A stretch of 64,000 nucleotides of DNA from Obscuribacter phosphatis_A (GCA_017303615.1 JAFLCK010000004.1:62001-126000); one strand, 5' to 3'. Positions 44,265 to 53,930 are shown, counted from the stretch's first letter. Translations and numbers: made by a program. The notes: generated by a model not told the origin, from the letters alone.

Positions 44265-46664
44265 CTAATTTGCCGCTGCAGGGAATAAAGAACGTCCCGG
44301 AAACATCTCCCAGTAGGTAAAATCTACCATTGGTTCATAATGGCAATCAGGAATCTTGCTCTTGAGTCTCTGGAATTCTCTTGATGTGCCTTTATTGATC
44401 CATCCTGTATCCAAATAGAGAGTCTTCAAGTTAGACATTCGACAGAAAGCATCAACGCTGGCAGGAGTAAGAAATGACCTTCGAATGCGCAGCCGTTCAA
44501 GATTCTTCAACGCTGATAGAGCCTCAAGATCTTTATCCCTCAATCCGCAATCAATAATCCAGAGTTCCTTTATGTTGGGATAGCGCTTGAGTAAGAGCAA
44601 AACTTTATCTATGTCTGTAGATCTCTTCAACTTGAGCGTATGGAGCCTCCTAATGAGCTTCATTGACGCTAAGTGTTCTGCTTTGAGGTGCACTGCGGGC
44701 AGTCCCAAGGATACTAATGAACCTAACTTATCAATCTCTCGCAGATCCTCTGGTTTCACAGTGCATTCTTCATACTTATTTAGGTTAATGATGCACTTTG
44801 TCAGCGAGTTGAAGAAACACACTTCCTTTAGGTTCGGAATTCTCTCAAGGTTTTTCAGGGTAGAATTTAGATCCTTAAAGAAAAACTCTATGTTCCTTAC
44901 TCTTATTCCCTGCTGACAAAGAATAGGCAAAAATCGAAGCAACTCAGGATAGTCCTGAGTCTGATATCCAAAGAAAATCGAGATCTCACTATCCTTGCTA
45001 ACCGTTAGCTTGTCAGCGACCATTCTGGGTTCTTCAGCGCCTCTAGAAACAGCACATAAATAAATATCTTTTGGAAAGTGCATTTCTAGATCGTCGCCAT
45101 CTTTCACAAAAGATATTGGAGGCGAGGAATTGTTGGAAATAAAAGCCTCGTAGCGCTCTTTGTACTTGTCATGATATTGTTCCTGCAGATCCTCCCAATT
45201 GAGATTCATTAGCCGATTAAGCTCGTCTTGGGTTGCGCCAACGGCGACAAGATTAGACTTTCTAATGACACCATCAGCAAAACCCTTAATGAGATCATTG
45301 TCAATAAAATGATTCGCTTTTGTACTCTTTGGTTCATTAACGATAGTCTTCCCATTAACATCTGGAAGGCTACTCGATTCAGACTGCACAGAGTCATCGT
45401 AAGAGGAATCGAAAGCAGCAAATTTCTTTTCCTCAGGCAACTTTTTCTCAGTCCTGAGTACAGTCACGAATCCGATTCCACCCAAAATCATAATTACCGC
45501 TATCAACCCGATAATGGCATTACGCAAAACGATATTAGCGGAGGCAAATGGCGAACCCAATTCATCTTCGAAGGAATCTCTAGTTGCTTCACCAGCTCTT
45601 GAATTAACACCGTCTTTAGTACTAGCCTGTCGCGAAAAGCTGCGATTTTTGGGATGCTCGATACTAGTGGAAACTCTATTTCCGCCTGTCCTACCGGCTC
45701 GATAATTTTGTACAGGCTGTCCTGCCAGAATACGCTCAAGGTCATGAGCAACCTCTTCCATATTCTGATATCTTTCACTCTGACCTTTAGCAAGTATTTT
45801 TTCCATAAATATTTGCAGCGCATCGACAGTAATTGATTCGCCTAGAAACTCGCACAAGTCGGGAACAGGCGCGGATTGATGCATTTCAAAAGTCTGAAAG
45901 GCATTATCACCTACAAATGGAGGTCGACCAGTCAAGGTCTCAAATATGGTGCAGCCCAGCGAGTAAATGTCAGCTCTTTGATCTAATTTCTTTCCTTCAA
46001 TTTGTTCGGGGCTCATATAGAAAGGCGTGCCAAACACCAAACCAGTGGCAGTCATAGCCTGTGAACGTCCGGTTGAATCAACTAACCTGGCAAGACCGAA
46101 GTCCGTCAGCTTTAGTTGGCTTACTCTGCCATAATCAGATTCGATAGCCATCAAATTTGATGGCTTGATGTCTCGATGGACAACACCTTTGCGGTGAGCG
46201 GCACTTAGTGCCGATGTAAGCTCAAGAAACAATGGCAATGCAATCTGAGGGCTAAGTGGACCATCTCTTTTGAGAACCTGATCAAGACCTCGACCTTTAA
46301 GCAAGTCCATAACAAAATAAGGACAAACGCCGGCATCAACGCCCATATTATGAATGCCGACTATACCTGGATGATTCAGCCTAGCCAAGGCTCTAGCTTC
46401 TTGCTCGAAACGAGTCCATGTCTCAGCATTCAAATTCTTACCAGAGATGATCTTGAGGGCATACTCACGGTTCAAAACCAAGTGTCGGCATGAGAATACT
46501 ACTCCCATACCACCTCGACCAAGAAACTTGAGCAGCAAATAAGTGTTGTCGACTTTATCGCCCGGCAAATAGTTCTTGATTGAACCGGATGAGGTGACTA
46601 TGTGAAAGCCTCTTGTCCCAGCTTGATCTTCAGGTCTAGGCTCATCCATAAAATAGCTTCTCAA
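44265..46664 (-). CDS. Membrane Ser/Thr kinase with C-terminal leucine-rich-like repeats (copy 1)
   Basis: A 799-residue kinase. Kinase-domain motifs with positions: glycine loop GRGGMG at 49-54, Lys71, HRDIKPSN at 163-170, DFG at 188-190, and GTPFYMSPEQ at 212-221. A polar linker and one membrane helix (about 381-403) follow. About 390 residues outside end in leucine-rich-like repeats (LHTLKLKRSTDIDKVLLLLK, PNIKELWIIDCGL, LKNLERLRIRRSFLTPASVD, MSNLKTLYLDTGW). LRRs usually bind protein ligands, so an outer-face sensor is a reasonable inference. Its ATG overlaps the stop of the RelA/SpoT-like gene by 4 bases, showing translational coupling. Confidence 0.9.
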   Translation of the reverse strand: MRSYFMDEPRPEDQAGTRGFHIVTSSGSIKNYLPGDKVDNTYLLLKFLGRGGMGVVFSCRHLVLNREYALKIISGKNLNAETWTRFEQEARALARLNHPGIVGIHNMGVDAGVCPYFVMDLLKGRGLDQVLKRDGPLSPQIALPLFLELTSALSAAHRKGVVHRDIKPSNLMAIESDYGRVSQLKLTDFGLARLVDSTGRSQAMTATGLVFGTPFYMSPEQIEGKKLDQRADIYSLGCTIFETLTGRPPFVGDNAFQTFEMHQSAPVPDLCEFLGESITVDALQIFMEKILAKGQSERYQNMEEVAHDLERILAGQPVQNYRAGRTGGNRVSTSIEHPKNRSFSRQASTKDGVNSRAGEATRDSFEDELGSPFASANIVLRNAIIGLIAVIMILGGIGFVTVLRTEKKLPEEKKFAAFDSSYDDSVQSESSSLPDVNGKTIVNEPKSTKANHFIDNDLIKGFADGVIRKSNLVAVGATQDELNRLMNLNWEDLQEQYHDKYKERYEAFISNNSSPPISFVKDGDDLEMHFPKDIYLCAVSRGAEEPRMVADKLTVSKDSEISIFFGYQTQDYPELLRFLPILCQQGIRVRNIEFFFKDLNSTLKNLERIPNLKEVCFFNSLTKCIINLNKYEECTVKPEDLREIDKLGSLVSLGLPAVHLKAEHLASMKLIRRLHTLKLKRSTDIDKVLLLLKRYPNIKELWIIDCGLRDKDLEALSALKNLERLRIRRSFLTPASVDAFCRMSNLKTLYLDTGWINKGTSREFQRLKSKIPDCHYEPMVDFTYWEMFPGRSLFPAAAN

Positions 46665-47788
46665 TCACTCTGAATGATCTGAACGTTTGCTAAATCGCAT
46701 TCGAAAGATGTCTCTTCAGCTAGAAAAAGCATGCGCAAGAGATCTCTATAAAATCCATAAAGTGGGATTCTCTCTGCTAATTCCGCTCTCATGGCGTCGC
46801 GCCGCCTCTTAAAAGATCGATGAGAGGGGCCAGCCATATGGTCAATTTCAAGATAATAATTGCTTAGCGGCTGCACCTGAATCTCGAAGAGTCTCTCATT
46901 CCAAAGAACAACACTCTTAAGGGCTCGCCACCCCGTCTGTTTCATAACTTCGGGAGCGCAGTTGAGATAGTCTTTGGTTTCAATAAAGTGCAAAGCTTGA
47001 GGTTCGTATTCTGATTCGGTGTCGATATCTACAGCTTCATCACTGAGCTTGTATAACTCGAGTCTCTCTCGATTGAGGCGACTTGCAGTAAGTGCTTCCA
47101 ATTCATCGTGCACTTCCATGCATGCTTGATCATCTTCGCAGACTATCTTGATGCCGAAGATGTCTTTGACATACTTACTGAACTGCTTGAAGTGCTTGTC
47201 TCTGGAGACAAGCTCACCTACGCCAAACAGTTCATCCGTCACTTTATTCCAAAGCTCTTCCTCAGCCTTAACCCTGCTAGTAAGACGATTTACCTTAGAC
47301 AATCTATGTTCTAGCGGAATATACTCTACGAAGTTAGCAGATAGTTCTAAAGGCACCCAGCCATCTTTGCTGCGATATCTGAAGCGATCAAGCATATGTT
47401 CACCGAGGTCGATATCAGTGACACTAAGCAAAGTGTCCCTATCGATTTTCTCTCTGATCAGAAATGGACGCTCACTAACGCCAGGAAGCGTACCGATAAC
47501 ATTGCTATGCAACTCGAACTCTCCCAAGAGCATCGACGCCAATAGATGGGCAAGAGTATGAAGGTTTCTCTCGCCTTCTAAAATGCTCTGACGAAAGGCC
47601 TCACGCACAGATAGAAGCAGACTTCTGCTTATCTTGATTTCAACCTTTGCGGTGCCTTCCTCCATCTCCTGTTTTTTAGAAGAGAGATAATGCATAAACT
47701 GGTGAAGGACCGGTTCATGTATTGCCATTTCTAAAGGAGATCCAACCGGCTGCACTCTTTCCCGCCCCTCTAATTTAGAATATTTCAA
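46661..47788 (-). CDS. Divergent RelA/SpoT-type nucleotidyltransferase-like protein
   Basis: A 375-residue soluble protein. The C-terminal half follows the (p)ppGpp-synthetase fold: SRVKAEEELWNKV (R172, K174), KDIFGIKIVCEDDQAC (D209, the usual Mg site), KDY at 272-274, GWRALKS at 286-292 (where GYQSLH is expected), FEIQVQP (E302, the usual EIQIRT) and H323 of the H-x-x-x-K block. The N-terminal 160 residues match nothing I know. It heads the operon with two membrane kinases. Whether it makes (p)ppGpp, (p)ppApp, another product or nothing cannot be told; the altered GYQSLH block argues for divergence. The family assignment is by eye. Confidence 0.6.
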   Translation of the reverse strand: MKYSKLEGRERVQPVGSPLEMAIHEPVLHQFMHYLSSKKQEMEEGTAKVEIKISRSLLLSVREAFRQSILEGERNLHTLAHLLASMLLGEFELHSNVIGTLPGVSERPFLIREKIDRDTLLSVTDIDLGEHMLDRFRYRSKDGWVPLELSANFVEYIPLEHRLSKVNRLTSRVKAEEELWNKVTDELFGVGELVSRDKHFKQFSKYVKDIFGIKIVCEDDQACMEVHDELEALTASRLNRERLELYKLSDEAVDIDTESEYEPQALHFIETKDYLNCAPEVMKQTGWRALKSVVLWNERLFEIQVQPLSNYYLEIDHMAGPSHRSFKRRRDAMRAELAERIPLYGFYRDLLRMLFLAEETSFECDLANVQIIQSD

Positions 47789-47824
47789 AGTTTAGCAAGA
47801 AAGTACCTATTAAAGGACCGTCTC

Positions 47825-49090
47825 ATGAAAGTTCATCTTCACAAGTTGCGTACGAGAATTAGCTACCTTTTGCTCTCAGCGATAGTTTCATTGTCGCAAA
47901 TCTCTTCCGCACTTGCTGAAAGTGCTGTGACCGACCCCGCTAGTCGCACTCCTGAACAGAATGAATCTATAAAGCTGAAAAGCGAAATTTGGTCAAAGCG
48001 GAGAATGGAGGCAGAAAAACTCCTTAGTCAAGGACGCAGGGAAGACGCTGCCAAAATTGTCGAAGAGACCTTGAACGAAAGAAGGATTCTGGGGCTTGAC
48101 CTGCTCTCAGAACTTGATTTTCTCGGCGACCTATATGCAAAAGGTGGTAATTCGGAAAAGTGCCTGCATTACTATGAAGAGATGCTCTCCCAGCGACAGA
48201 AACAATGTGAAGTCGAGGAAGATTCAACCCTCATCTATCCATTGGAAAAGTATGCTGGCGCTCTTGAGAAATTCGGGAAGAGAGATAAAGCGGGGCAGCT
48301 GAGAAAGCGAGTAGCGACCATTCAAAGACTGCAAAAGACGAAGCCGTCCTTTGTTGCGCCTGAAAAGCTTAGTGAACAAACTAGGCTCAAAGAGGCAGAG
48401 AGATGCAGAGTTTACGGAGCAAATCTTATCAAGGCTGATCTCTATGAGCGGGCACAGATTTATCTAGAAAATTCTCTCAAACTAAACAAGAATGATGCGC
48501 AAACCTATCTGCTATTGGCTCAGGTTTACTGCTGGCAAGATAAATTCGTCAAAGCCAAAGGTCTATTGGATACTGCAATAAAGCTAAATCCCAGCTTTAG
48601 CCAAGCCTATCGAGACCGGGGTTATATTTGGCAGAATCAAAAGCAGTACAGTAAGGCAATCGAAGACTTTGAGAAAGCTCATATTTTGAACAAAGAAGAC
48701 CTAGACTCACTTGGCGCTAAAGCTAAACTGCTGGACAATACGGGGAAGCACGCAGACGCTGTAAAGACCTACTCTCAGATAATCACTGAGAATGAGGCTC
48801 TCTACTGGCCCTATATACAAAGAGCAGTGGCTTACACTAATCTGAAAGACTATGAAAAGGCTATTGCAGACTATACAGTTTTGGTGAAAAGAGCACCGTC
48901 AGACAGCGATTATCGTGAGTTCAGGGCTGAAACAGAGGTAAAAGCAGGGAAATTGGCGGAAGCGCTGAGAGACTATAAGGAATTGGTGCACCTAAAGCCG
49001 GAAAACACCTATTTCAAACAAAAGCTGATTGAGGTGGAACAAAAGATAAAGACTACTAAAGAAGACTCTAGTTCGTCACTAAGGAATTGA
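47825..49090 (+). CDS. Exported TPR protein
   Basis: A 421-residue protein with a signal peptide (ISYLLLSAIVSLSQISSALA). Two TPR blocks follow: residues about 60-120 (WSKRRMEAEKLLSQGRREDA onward), and a longer C-terminal array from about residue 200 (ANLIKADLYERAQIYLENSL, DAQTYLLLAQVYCWQDKFVK, YRDRGYIWQNQKQYSKAIED). The N-terminal part resembles the TPR segment of the TPR-CHAT protein at 58905. AAAGGA precedes the ATG. It diverges from the RelA/SpoT-like operon and is a likely periplasmic scaffold. Confidence 0.85.
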   Translation: MKVHLHKLRTRISYLLLSAIVSLSQISSALAESAVTDPASRTPEQNESIKLKSEIWSKRRMEAEKLLSQGRREDAAKIVEETLNERRILGLDLLSELDFLGDLYAKGGNSEKCLHYYEEMLSQRQKQCEVEEDSTLIYPLEKYAGALEKFGKRDKAGQLRKRVATIQRLQKTKPSFVAPEKLSEQTRLKEAERCRVYGANLIKADLYERAQIYLENSLKLNKNDAQTYLLLAQVYCWQDKFVKAKGLLDTAIKLNPSFSQAYRDRGYIWQNQKQYSKAIEDFEKAHILNKEDLDSLGAKAKLLDNTGKHADAVKTYSQIITENEALYWPYIQRAVAYTNLKDYEKAIADYTVLVKRAPSDSDYREFRAETEVKAGKLAEALRDYKELVHLKPENTYFKQKLIEVEQKIKTTKEDSSSSLRN

Positions 49091-49603
49091 TATCTGAACC
49101 GGCGCAGCCTTAATAGTATCATCCACGGTGAACAGCACTTGCGAATTACCAGAGGGTAGATTCTCAAGACTGACTTCTGAAGTAGCAACGGCACCGGGCT
49201 CGATATTTACTTTGCTTCGAGAACCAAGACCATCATTCTGCTTGCTGGAAATGAATATCTGGTCCGCGGGAATCTTGAATGGTATTTCGTCCCAGCCGCG
49301 GTTCAAGGCTTTTCTCGTGACACTTCCGGTCGTCACTTCCGCTCTAAAGTGACGAGAAGGCATGCCTGATGCATCGTTGGCCCGAAGGTAAGTATAGGGC
49401 TTAGTATCGGCGTTCTTGACAGTGAGGAGAAAAGTTTGACTCTTCTGCTCATTTGCGAGGGGTTGGACAGCCAGTTCTAGTTTGATGTTCTGGGGCTTTT
49501 CCTCCTGAAACTTCAAAGAGAACGCACAGATGAGAACAAGACAGGTAATTACTGTCAGCGATGCATTGTTCTTTATGAACTCCAGAATTTTATTCATGCC
49601 CAT
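49079..49603 (-). CDS. Single-pass membrane protein with beta-rich outer domain
   Basis: A 174-residue protein I do not recognise. One N-terminal membrane helix (NASLTVITCLVLICAFSLK) anchors about 145 residues predicted outside, with alternating strands of immunoglobulin-like type (VQPLANEQKSQTFLLTVKNA, then EPGAVATSEVSLENL). AGAGGA lies close to the first ATG, so the second Met (49597) is at better spacing and may be the true start. Its 3' end overlaps convergently with the TPR gene by 12 bases. Confidence 0.65.
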   Translation of the reverse strand: MGMNKILEFIKNNASLTVITCLVLICAFSLKFQEEKPQNIKLELAVQPLANEQKSQTFLLTVKNADTKPYTYLRANDASGMPSRHFRAEVTTGSVTRKALNRGWDEIPFKIPADQIFISSKQNDGLGSRSKVNIEPGAVATSEVSLENLPSGNSQVLFTVDDTIKAAPVQISIP

Positions 49604-49684
49604 GGTCCTCTAAACAATGACTTGATCGTACCAGATCGAATCATTGCAAAACAGACTTCCTACATCGCCGGCGATACCAAAGGA

Positions 49685-50287
49685 TTAGAGCATGCGGCTA
49701 AGATGTTCAAATCTAGAATTCTTCCTTGAAAACTGAGCCAAGTAGTGGAAGGCAACAATGACCAAAGCGTGAGAAATTGTGCCGTCATTGATCAGTTCAG
49801 GAATAGCATCGAATGGCACTAACTTGATTGCCACTTCCTCGTTAGTATCAAATTGAGGCGCCTTGATAAATTTAACGCCGTAAGAAAAGTAAGTATCGCA
49901 AACGTTGCTCTGAATAGCAGGGTTCGGATGATTTCTGCCGAGGAAGAAAGTTTCACCGCCACCATAACCAGTCTCTTCGAGGAGCTCTCTCTCAGCGGCG
50001 ATAAAGGTAGAGGCGTCGGATGAATCAACCATACCTCCAGGTATCTCAAGGGTTATCTTTTCGACACCGTGCCGATACTGTTCGATCAAAATAACTTGAT
50101 TGTCTTCTGTGATAGGTATGACGTTCACCCAATCTCGTGGATGAAAAACATAGAAGTGCGCAGACTTGCCGGCTTCACGCTGAGAGAAATTGCGATGGAC
50201 TGAAAACACCTTGCAATCAGCGATTTCTTCTCTATTGATTGTGGTCCATGACCTAACGCTGGATATCGAAGGAAGGAAGGTATGCAA
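49685..50287 (-). CDS. Nudix hydrolase, ADP-ribose-pyrophosphatase-like
   Basis: A 200-residue enzyme that hydrolyses nucleoside diphosphates linked to another moiety. The Nudix box is GGMVDSSDASTFIAAEREL followed by LEETGYGGG, with the catalytic Glu residues in REL-LEETG. The preceding VILIEQYRHGVEKITLEIPGG is the ADP-ribose/sugar-pyrophosphatase signature. The frame begins at TTG 50287, with only a weak ribosome site (GGATT), so the start is uncertain. The exact substrate is unknown. Confidence 0.9.
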   Translation of the reverse strand: MHTFLPSISSVRSWTTINREEIADCKVFSVHRNFSQREAGKSAHFYVFHPRDWVNVIPITEDNQVILIEQYRHGVEKITLEIPGGMVDSSDASTFIAAERELLEETGYGGGETFFLGRNHPNPAIQSNVCDTYFSYGVKFIKAPQFDTNEEVAIKLVPFDAIPELINDGTISHALVIVAFHYLAQFSRKNSRFEHLSRML

Positions 50288-50473
50288 GGGAAATCCGCCG
50301 GTTACACATGCGATTCAAGCTTCAAATTATACAAAAATAGACTGAACAAAACACCGGCGCAAGATTAACTCGGGCCGGTGCTTATTTAGTATCTGCAAGA
50401 AATATCTTCGTTATGCTCTCATCTTGCTCTCCATCCAATGCTCCAAGCTGGAGCCCAAGTGAGAGCGTTTCAG

Positions 50474-50740
50474 TTAGGCTATTTTAGAGGCCTTTTTCTT
50501 GAGTTCAGCAACTAGATCTTCTTGTCCAAGAATATAGCCTCTGCGAGCTTGATCGTCAGCATAACTGATGATGGCTTCAGTAAGAGCGTTAAGCATACTC
50601 ATCGGTACAAACTCACTAACTTGATTGAGAAGTCTCTCGGCGGCGAGCCATTCTTCGGTATTTAGAGGAATAGCATCATCAAGTCTGGCAATAACTGTGT
50701 AGTTGTGTAGTTTGTCCACTTTAGCGTTCATTTTTTTCAC
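50474..50740 (-). CDS. Orphan small protein, paralogue of the gene at 26338
   Basis: An 88-residue protein I do not recognise. It shares AIPLNTEEWLAAE, SEFVP, LTEAI and YADDQARRGYILGQED with the 112-residue protein at 26338. It lacks that protein's long basic start and ends in a Lys-rich tail (LKKKASKIA). Conservation of the ADDQARRGYILGQ segment in both marks it as the functional core. It stands alone between a Nudix gene and a CCA-adding-type enzyme. Confidence 0.7.
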   Translation of the reverse strand: MKKMNAKVDKLHNYTVIARLDDAIPLNTEEWLAAERLLNQVSEFVPMSMLNALTEAIISYADDQARRGYILGQEDLVAELKKKASKIA

Positions 50741-50947
50741 CTGTAGAAGATAACTTGGAGCACCGGATTGGACCCGTGTTTTACCGACAAGAAATCCTGC
50801 AGGCTGCTGAAAGCCATTCAGGTCTTCTCATCTGGGAAATACACTAGGTCTTTTGCTTAGCAGCGTTTCTTGCGTGTATCTCGCTGTCTCTTTTATGCCC
50901 CTACAGGATCGACTTAATCACAAGATTCAGTTATCAAGCGAAGAATT

Positions 50948-52408
50948 TCATCTTACCGGTCTCTTTGCATCATAATAGTTTCGAATAAAAGCCTGAGCCT
51001 GCGAGCGATTCGAAACTTCCTTAATTTCTTGGGCTTCTTCTAAAGCCTGCAAGATTTCTCCGACAATTACCCCTGGACCAATACCAAGCTCCCTCATGAC
51101 ATCCTCACCTGTGAGTAGTTTCGGCATGCTTTGTATTTGCTCTTTATACGTTAGATATCCGGTCAAAAGCCTATCAAAGGAATTCTCAAGTTTTTCTCTC
51201 TTTTCTCCAGAAAGACCCGGCCCCATAGTCGCGCCGAAATCTGCATAAGTAATGAGCATAAGTTCGGGGAAGTCATCGCCCACATTTCTGTAAAAGCGAT
51301 TAAGGGCTTTCTGAGTTGGTTCGCCGGTATGAAAGAGTTGACCTGGTCTTAGATGCCAAAGCACCAACTTTTCGACCAAACGAGTAAGGTGCTTCGCCCA
51401 GCGCATTCGTTCAGCTAGAGGTCGAATCATCTCAGCCCCGACCTTGTCATGACCGATAAAGCTGTGGCGTCCGTCTTCTTGAATTTGCCAAGTGGCCGGT
51501 TTTCCTATGTCATGAAGGAGAGCTGACACCTTGCTTGCCGCAAGACGAGAAATTCCTGGAATAAGCTCTCGCCTGCTGCTCATTTGTATGAATTCGGGCA
51601 AAGATGGAAACTTTGCCTCAAGCTGAGGAATAGTTTCGACACTATGATCAAAGAGCGCAAGATGATGATAGCTATTGCTTGTCACTCTGCGACACTCTTT
51701 CAATTCTTCAAAAATCGCCTCAAGCAAGCCTGAGCTGCCCATTTCATGAATGTACTCTGAGCATTCATAATTGAGCAAAGAGAAAAGCTCGTAATTTATT
51801 CTCTCCGGAGCAACTCTTGCTAGTTTTTCAGAGTGTGTCTTTACTATGGAAATCGTAGCCGCGTCGATTTGTGCAGCCCGTGCACAGGCGAATCTATATA
51901 CACGCAAAAGACGGAGCGGATCATCAATGAGAGACGCTTCGCTTATTGCCCTTATCAGGTTAGCCTGCAAATCTTCAAATCCGCCCACGTTATCGACGAC
52001 TTGATCAGATACTTCGCCGTCCATCATCAAGGCATTTATAGTCAGATCCCGCCGCAAGATATCTTGCTCAATTCCATCAGAATAGCCTGCAAAGTCCAGA
52101 ACGATGCCTTCTTGCAGCACCACCCTGGCGATATCAAACTTGTCGTCGAGAAGGACAAAATGACCGGCAAATTTCTCAGAAATTTCTCTGGCAAATTCAA
52201 CAGCACCACCATCGATGGCAAAATCGAAATCCAAATTAGCTCGACGGGTTCTGTTCTCAGGCAGGTCGATGGCATCTCTTATAGATCCGCCAACCAGATA
52301 GGCTTTACGTCCTTTTTCTCTTGCCCTTTGAAAGACCGCTGCAACTTGTGGACGGGAAAGAGGACACATCCCGTCCAAAAAACGCACCTTTTTGTAAATC
52401 AGCGGCAT
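50948..52408 (-). CDS. cca: CCA tRNA nucleotidyltransferase / poly(A) polymerase family, with HD domain
   Basis: A 486-residue class II nucleotidyltransferase that adds or repairs the 3' CCA of tRNA. The head domain shows AYLVGGSIRDAI, the catalytic NLDFDFAIDG acidic pair, and ILRRDLTINALMMDG (motif B). The middle contains PLRLLRVYRFACARAAQIDA (neck). An HD phosphohydrolase domain follows: LLHDIGKPATW, then IGHDKVGAEM and LVLWHLRPGQLF. The HD domain resembles that of E. coli Cca, which has 2',3'-cyclic phosphodiesterase and phosphatase activity. The internal Met14 is an alternative start. Confidence 0.9.
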   Translation of the reverse strand: MPLIYKKVRFLDGMCPLSRPQVAAVFQRAREKGRKAYLVGGSIRDAIDLPENRTRRANLDFDFAIDGGAVEFAREISEKFAGHFVLLDDKFDIARVVLQEGIVLDFAGYSDGIEQDILRRDLTINALMMDGEVSDQVVDNVGGFEDLQANLIRAISEASLIDDPLRLLRVYRFACARAAQIDAATISIVKTHSEKLARVAPERINYELFSLLNYECSEYIHEMGSSGLLEAIFEELKECRRVTSNSYHHLALFDHSVETIPQLEAKFPSLPEFIQMSSRRELIPGISRLAASKVSALLHDIGKPATWQIQEDGRHSFIGHDKVGAEMIRPLAERMRWAKHLTRLVEKLVLWHLRPGQLFHTGEPTQKALNRFYRNVGDDFPELMLITYADFGATMGPGLSGEKREKLENSFDRLLTGYLTYKEQIQSMPKLLTGEDVMRELGIGPGVIVGEILQALEEAQEIKEVSNRSQAQAFIRNYYDAKRPVR

Positions 52409-52426
52409 TCGAAACTTATCTGGTTA

Positions 52427-53605
52427 TCACTGCATGAAACCGACTTCGGTCTCTGATTCGAAGGAACCCTCCTCGCGCGGCTTCTGAAAATGTCCAAGTA
52501 AGTAGACTAATCCGCCCACCAGAGAAGATAGAGTCGTCAAGCCTAGCCACATGATTGCATAGGTCAAAGCATGAGCATTATCAACACCGGCCATGGTCAA
52601 GAAATAGGTATAAGCCCATTCTCTTATGCCAATACCATTGAAGCTAGGAGTAATGAAGCCCAAAACAGCCACAGAAGGATAGAAAACGAAGTAATACCAA
52701 AGCGGTATCTGATTCAAGCCAAGAGCCATGCCTATAGCGACGTGACATACGACGATCACGACTTGCATAATCACGGAGAGCAAGATGGTCGTAGCCATCA
52801 ACCCCTTATTGTTCCAGTAGGCCTGAGCGCATGAATTATTGAATTGTCTGCTTATCCAGTTTTCCGGTCCGAGAAATTTATTTGTAAGCACAGGCATAAA
52901 GGGCACAACGGCAAAGATTGCCAGTGTACCGGCAAAGATAGGCAGCTTGAGCTGCAAAGGTAAGCCACCGCCACCCGGTCCGAAAATAATACCTACGGAT
53001 GCGAAGGCAAAAAGAACGGCTATTCCAACAGTCCGGTCAGCAAGAACAGAATAGAAGGCGTTTACGTATTTGCCAGTACCCTTGGACAAGTAATAGCAAC
53101 GGCTGAAGTCACCACCAACTGTAGACGGCAAGAATAAATTGAAGAACAATCCAACAAAGCAATATTGGACAAGTTGCAGCAGGCTTTTATTTAGACCAAC
53201 AGCCGAAGCCAAAAGTTGCCAGCGGTGAGCATTCAAAAATGTAGAGGCGAGAAACAAGAGCACCGCTCCGGCTAGATAACCTCTATTGGCAGTCATGGCA
53301 ACATCAAGGGCTTTTCGCAGGTCAACTTTGCCAAAAACGAAGAGACTGGCGAACAAAACAATCGAAATGCAGATTTTGACCTTGAGCTTGGTACCCTTTG
53401 AAATCTTGATTGATGCCAACTTGGCAGATAACGATGAACCAGACACTTTGCTTTCCGCTTCCGGGTGAGACCCCGACCGCTTGACTACCGACTTTTGCGC
53501 GTCCTTATCTGAGCGAAGAGTTAGCTCCGAAAACGCCTCCATAGATGAATTGTCCAGCTGGGCGGGGTCCAGAATGCTGGTACCCTGGCTGCGACTCGGC
53601 GACAT
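52427..53605 (-). CDS. UPF0104 / LPG-synthase-TM-like membrane protein
   Basis: About 392 residues with eight or so membrane helices. The signature QYCFVGLFFNLFLPSTVGGD and LADRTVGIAVLFAFASVG match the lysylphosphatidylglycerol synthase TM / YbhN family, and NGIGIREWAYTYFLTM is its second conserved block. The family includes flippases and glycolipid-linked transporters. A polar N-terminal extension of about 80 residues precedes helix 1. The start is placed at ATG 53605 because GAGGGGGAG lies just upstream; TTG 53620 lies within that site. It ends 18 bases before the CCA-adding-enzyme start on the same strand. Confidence 0.88.
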   Translation of the reverse strand: MSPSRSQGTSILDPAQLDNSSMEAFSELTLRSDKDAQKSVVKRSGSHPEAESKVSGSSLSAKLASIKISKGTKLKVKICISIVLFASLFVFGKVDLRKALDVAMTANRGYLAGAVLLFLASTFLNAHRWQLLASAVGLNKSLLQLVQYCFVGLFFNLFLPSTVGGDFSRCYYLSKGTGKYVNAFYSVLADRTVGIAVLFAFASVGIIFGPGGGGLPLQLKLPIFAGTLAIFAVVPFMPVLTNKFLGPENWISRQFNNSCAQAYWNNKGLMATTILLSVIMQVVIVVCHVAIGMALGLNQIPLWYYFVFYPSVAVLGFITPSFNGIGIREWAYTYFLTMAGVDNAHALTYAIMWLGLTTLSSLVGGLVYLLGHFQKPREEGSFESETEVGFMQ

Positions 53606-53930
53606 CAAGCTCCCCCTCAAACTATTACTAACCGAACCCTGTTAGAGACCTTTTGAATATCGGGGAGATATGCAAATCAAGACTGACGGGACTGAGAACT
53701 GCAATGGAAGCCAATCTTAGAATCTCGAACTGGCTTATCATACGGCAAATGCCAAGATATTTAAAACCTCGTTCTTTTAAGCTGCCTAAGGTTTCCATGA
53801 TTAGAAATTTCCTTCGAGGCGGACTGAAAGCTAGACACTCCAGCCAGTCGAACTTGAAAGGCATTTTCACAATTCATTAAAATTTGTCAATCTGTTAATC
53901 AAGAGAAAGCAATCCCGCGCAACAAAACCG

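Noticed and set aside
51833..52456. A 207-codon open frame on the plus strand
   Set aside because: It is antisense to the CCA-adding-type gene, whose catalytic motifs are intact, and has no ribosome site.
53628..53880. Open frames of 80 (minus) and 75 (plus) codons upstream of the ctp gene
   Set aside because: They overlap each other on opposite strands, lack ribosome sites, and neither reads as a known or plausible protein.
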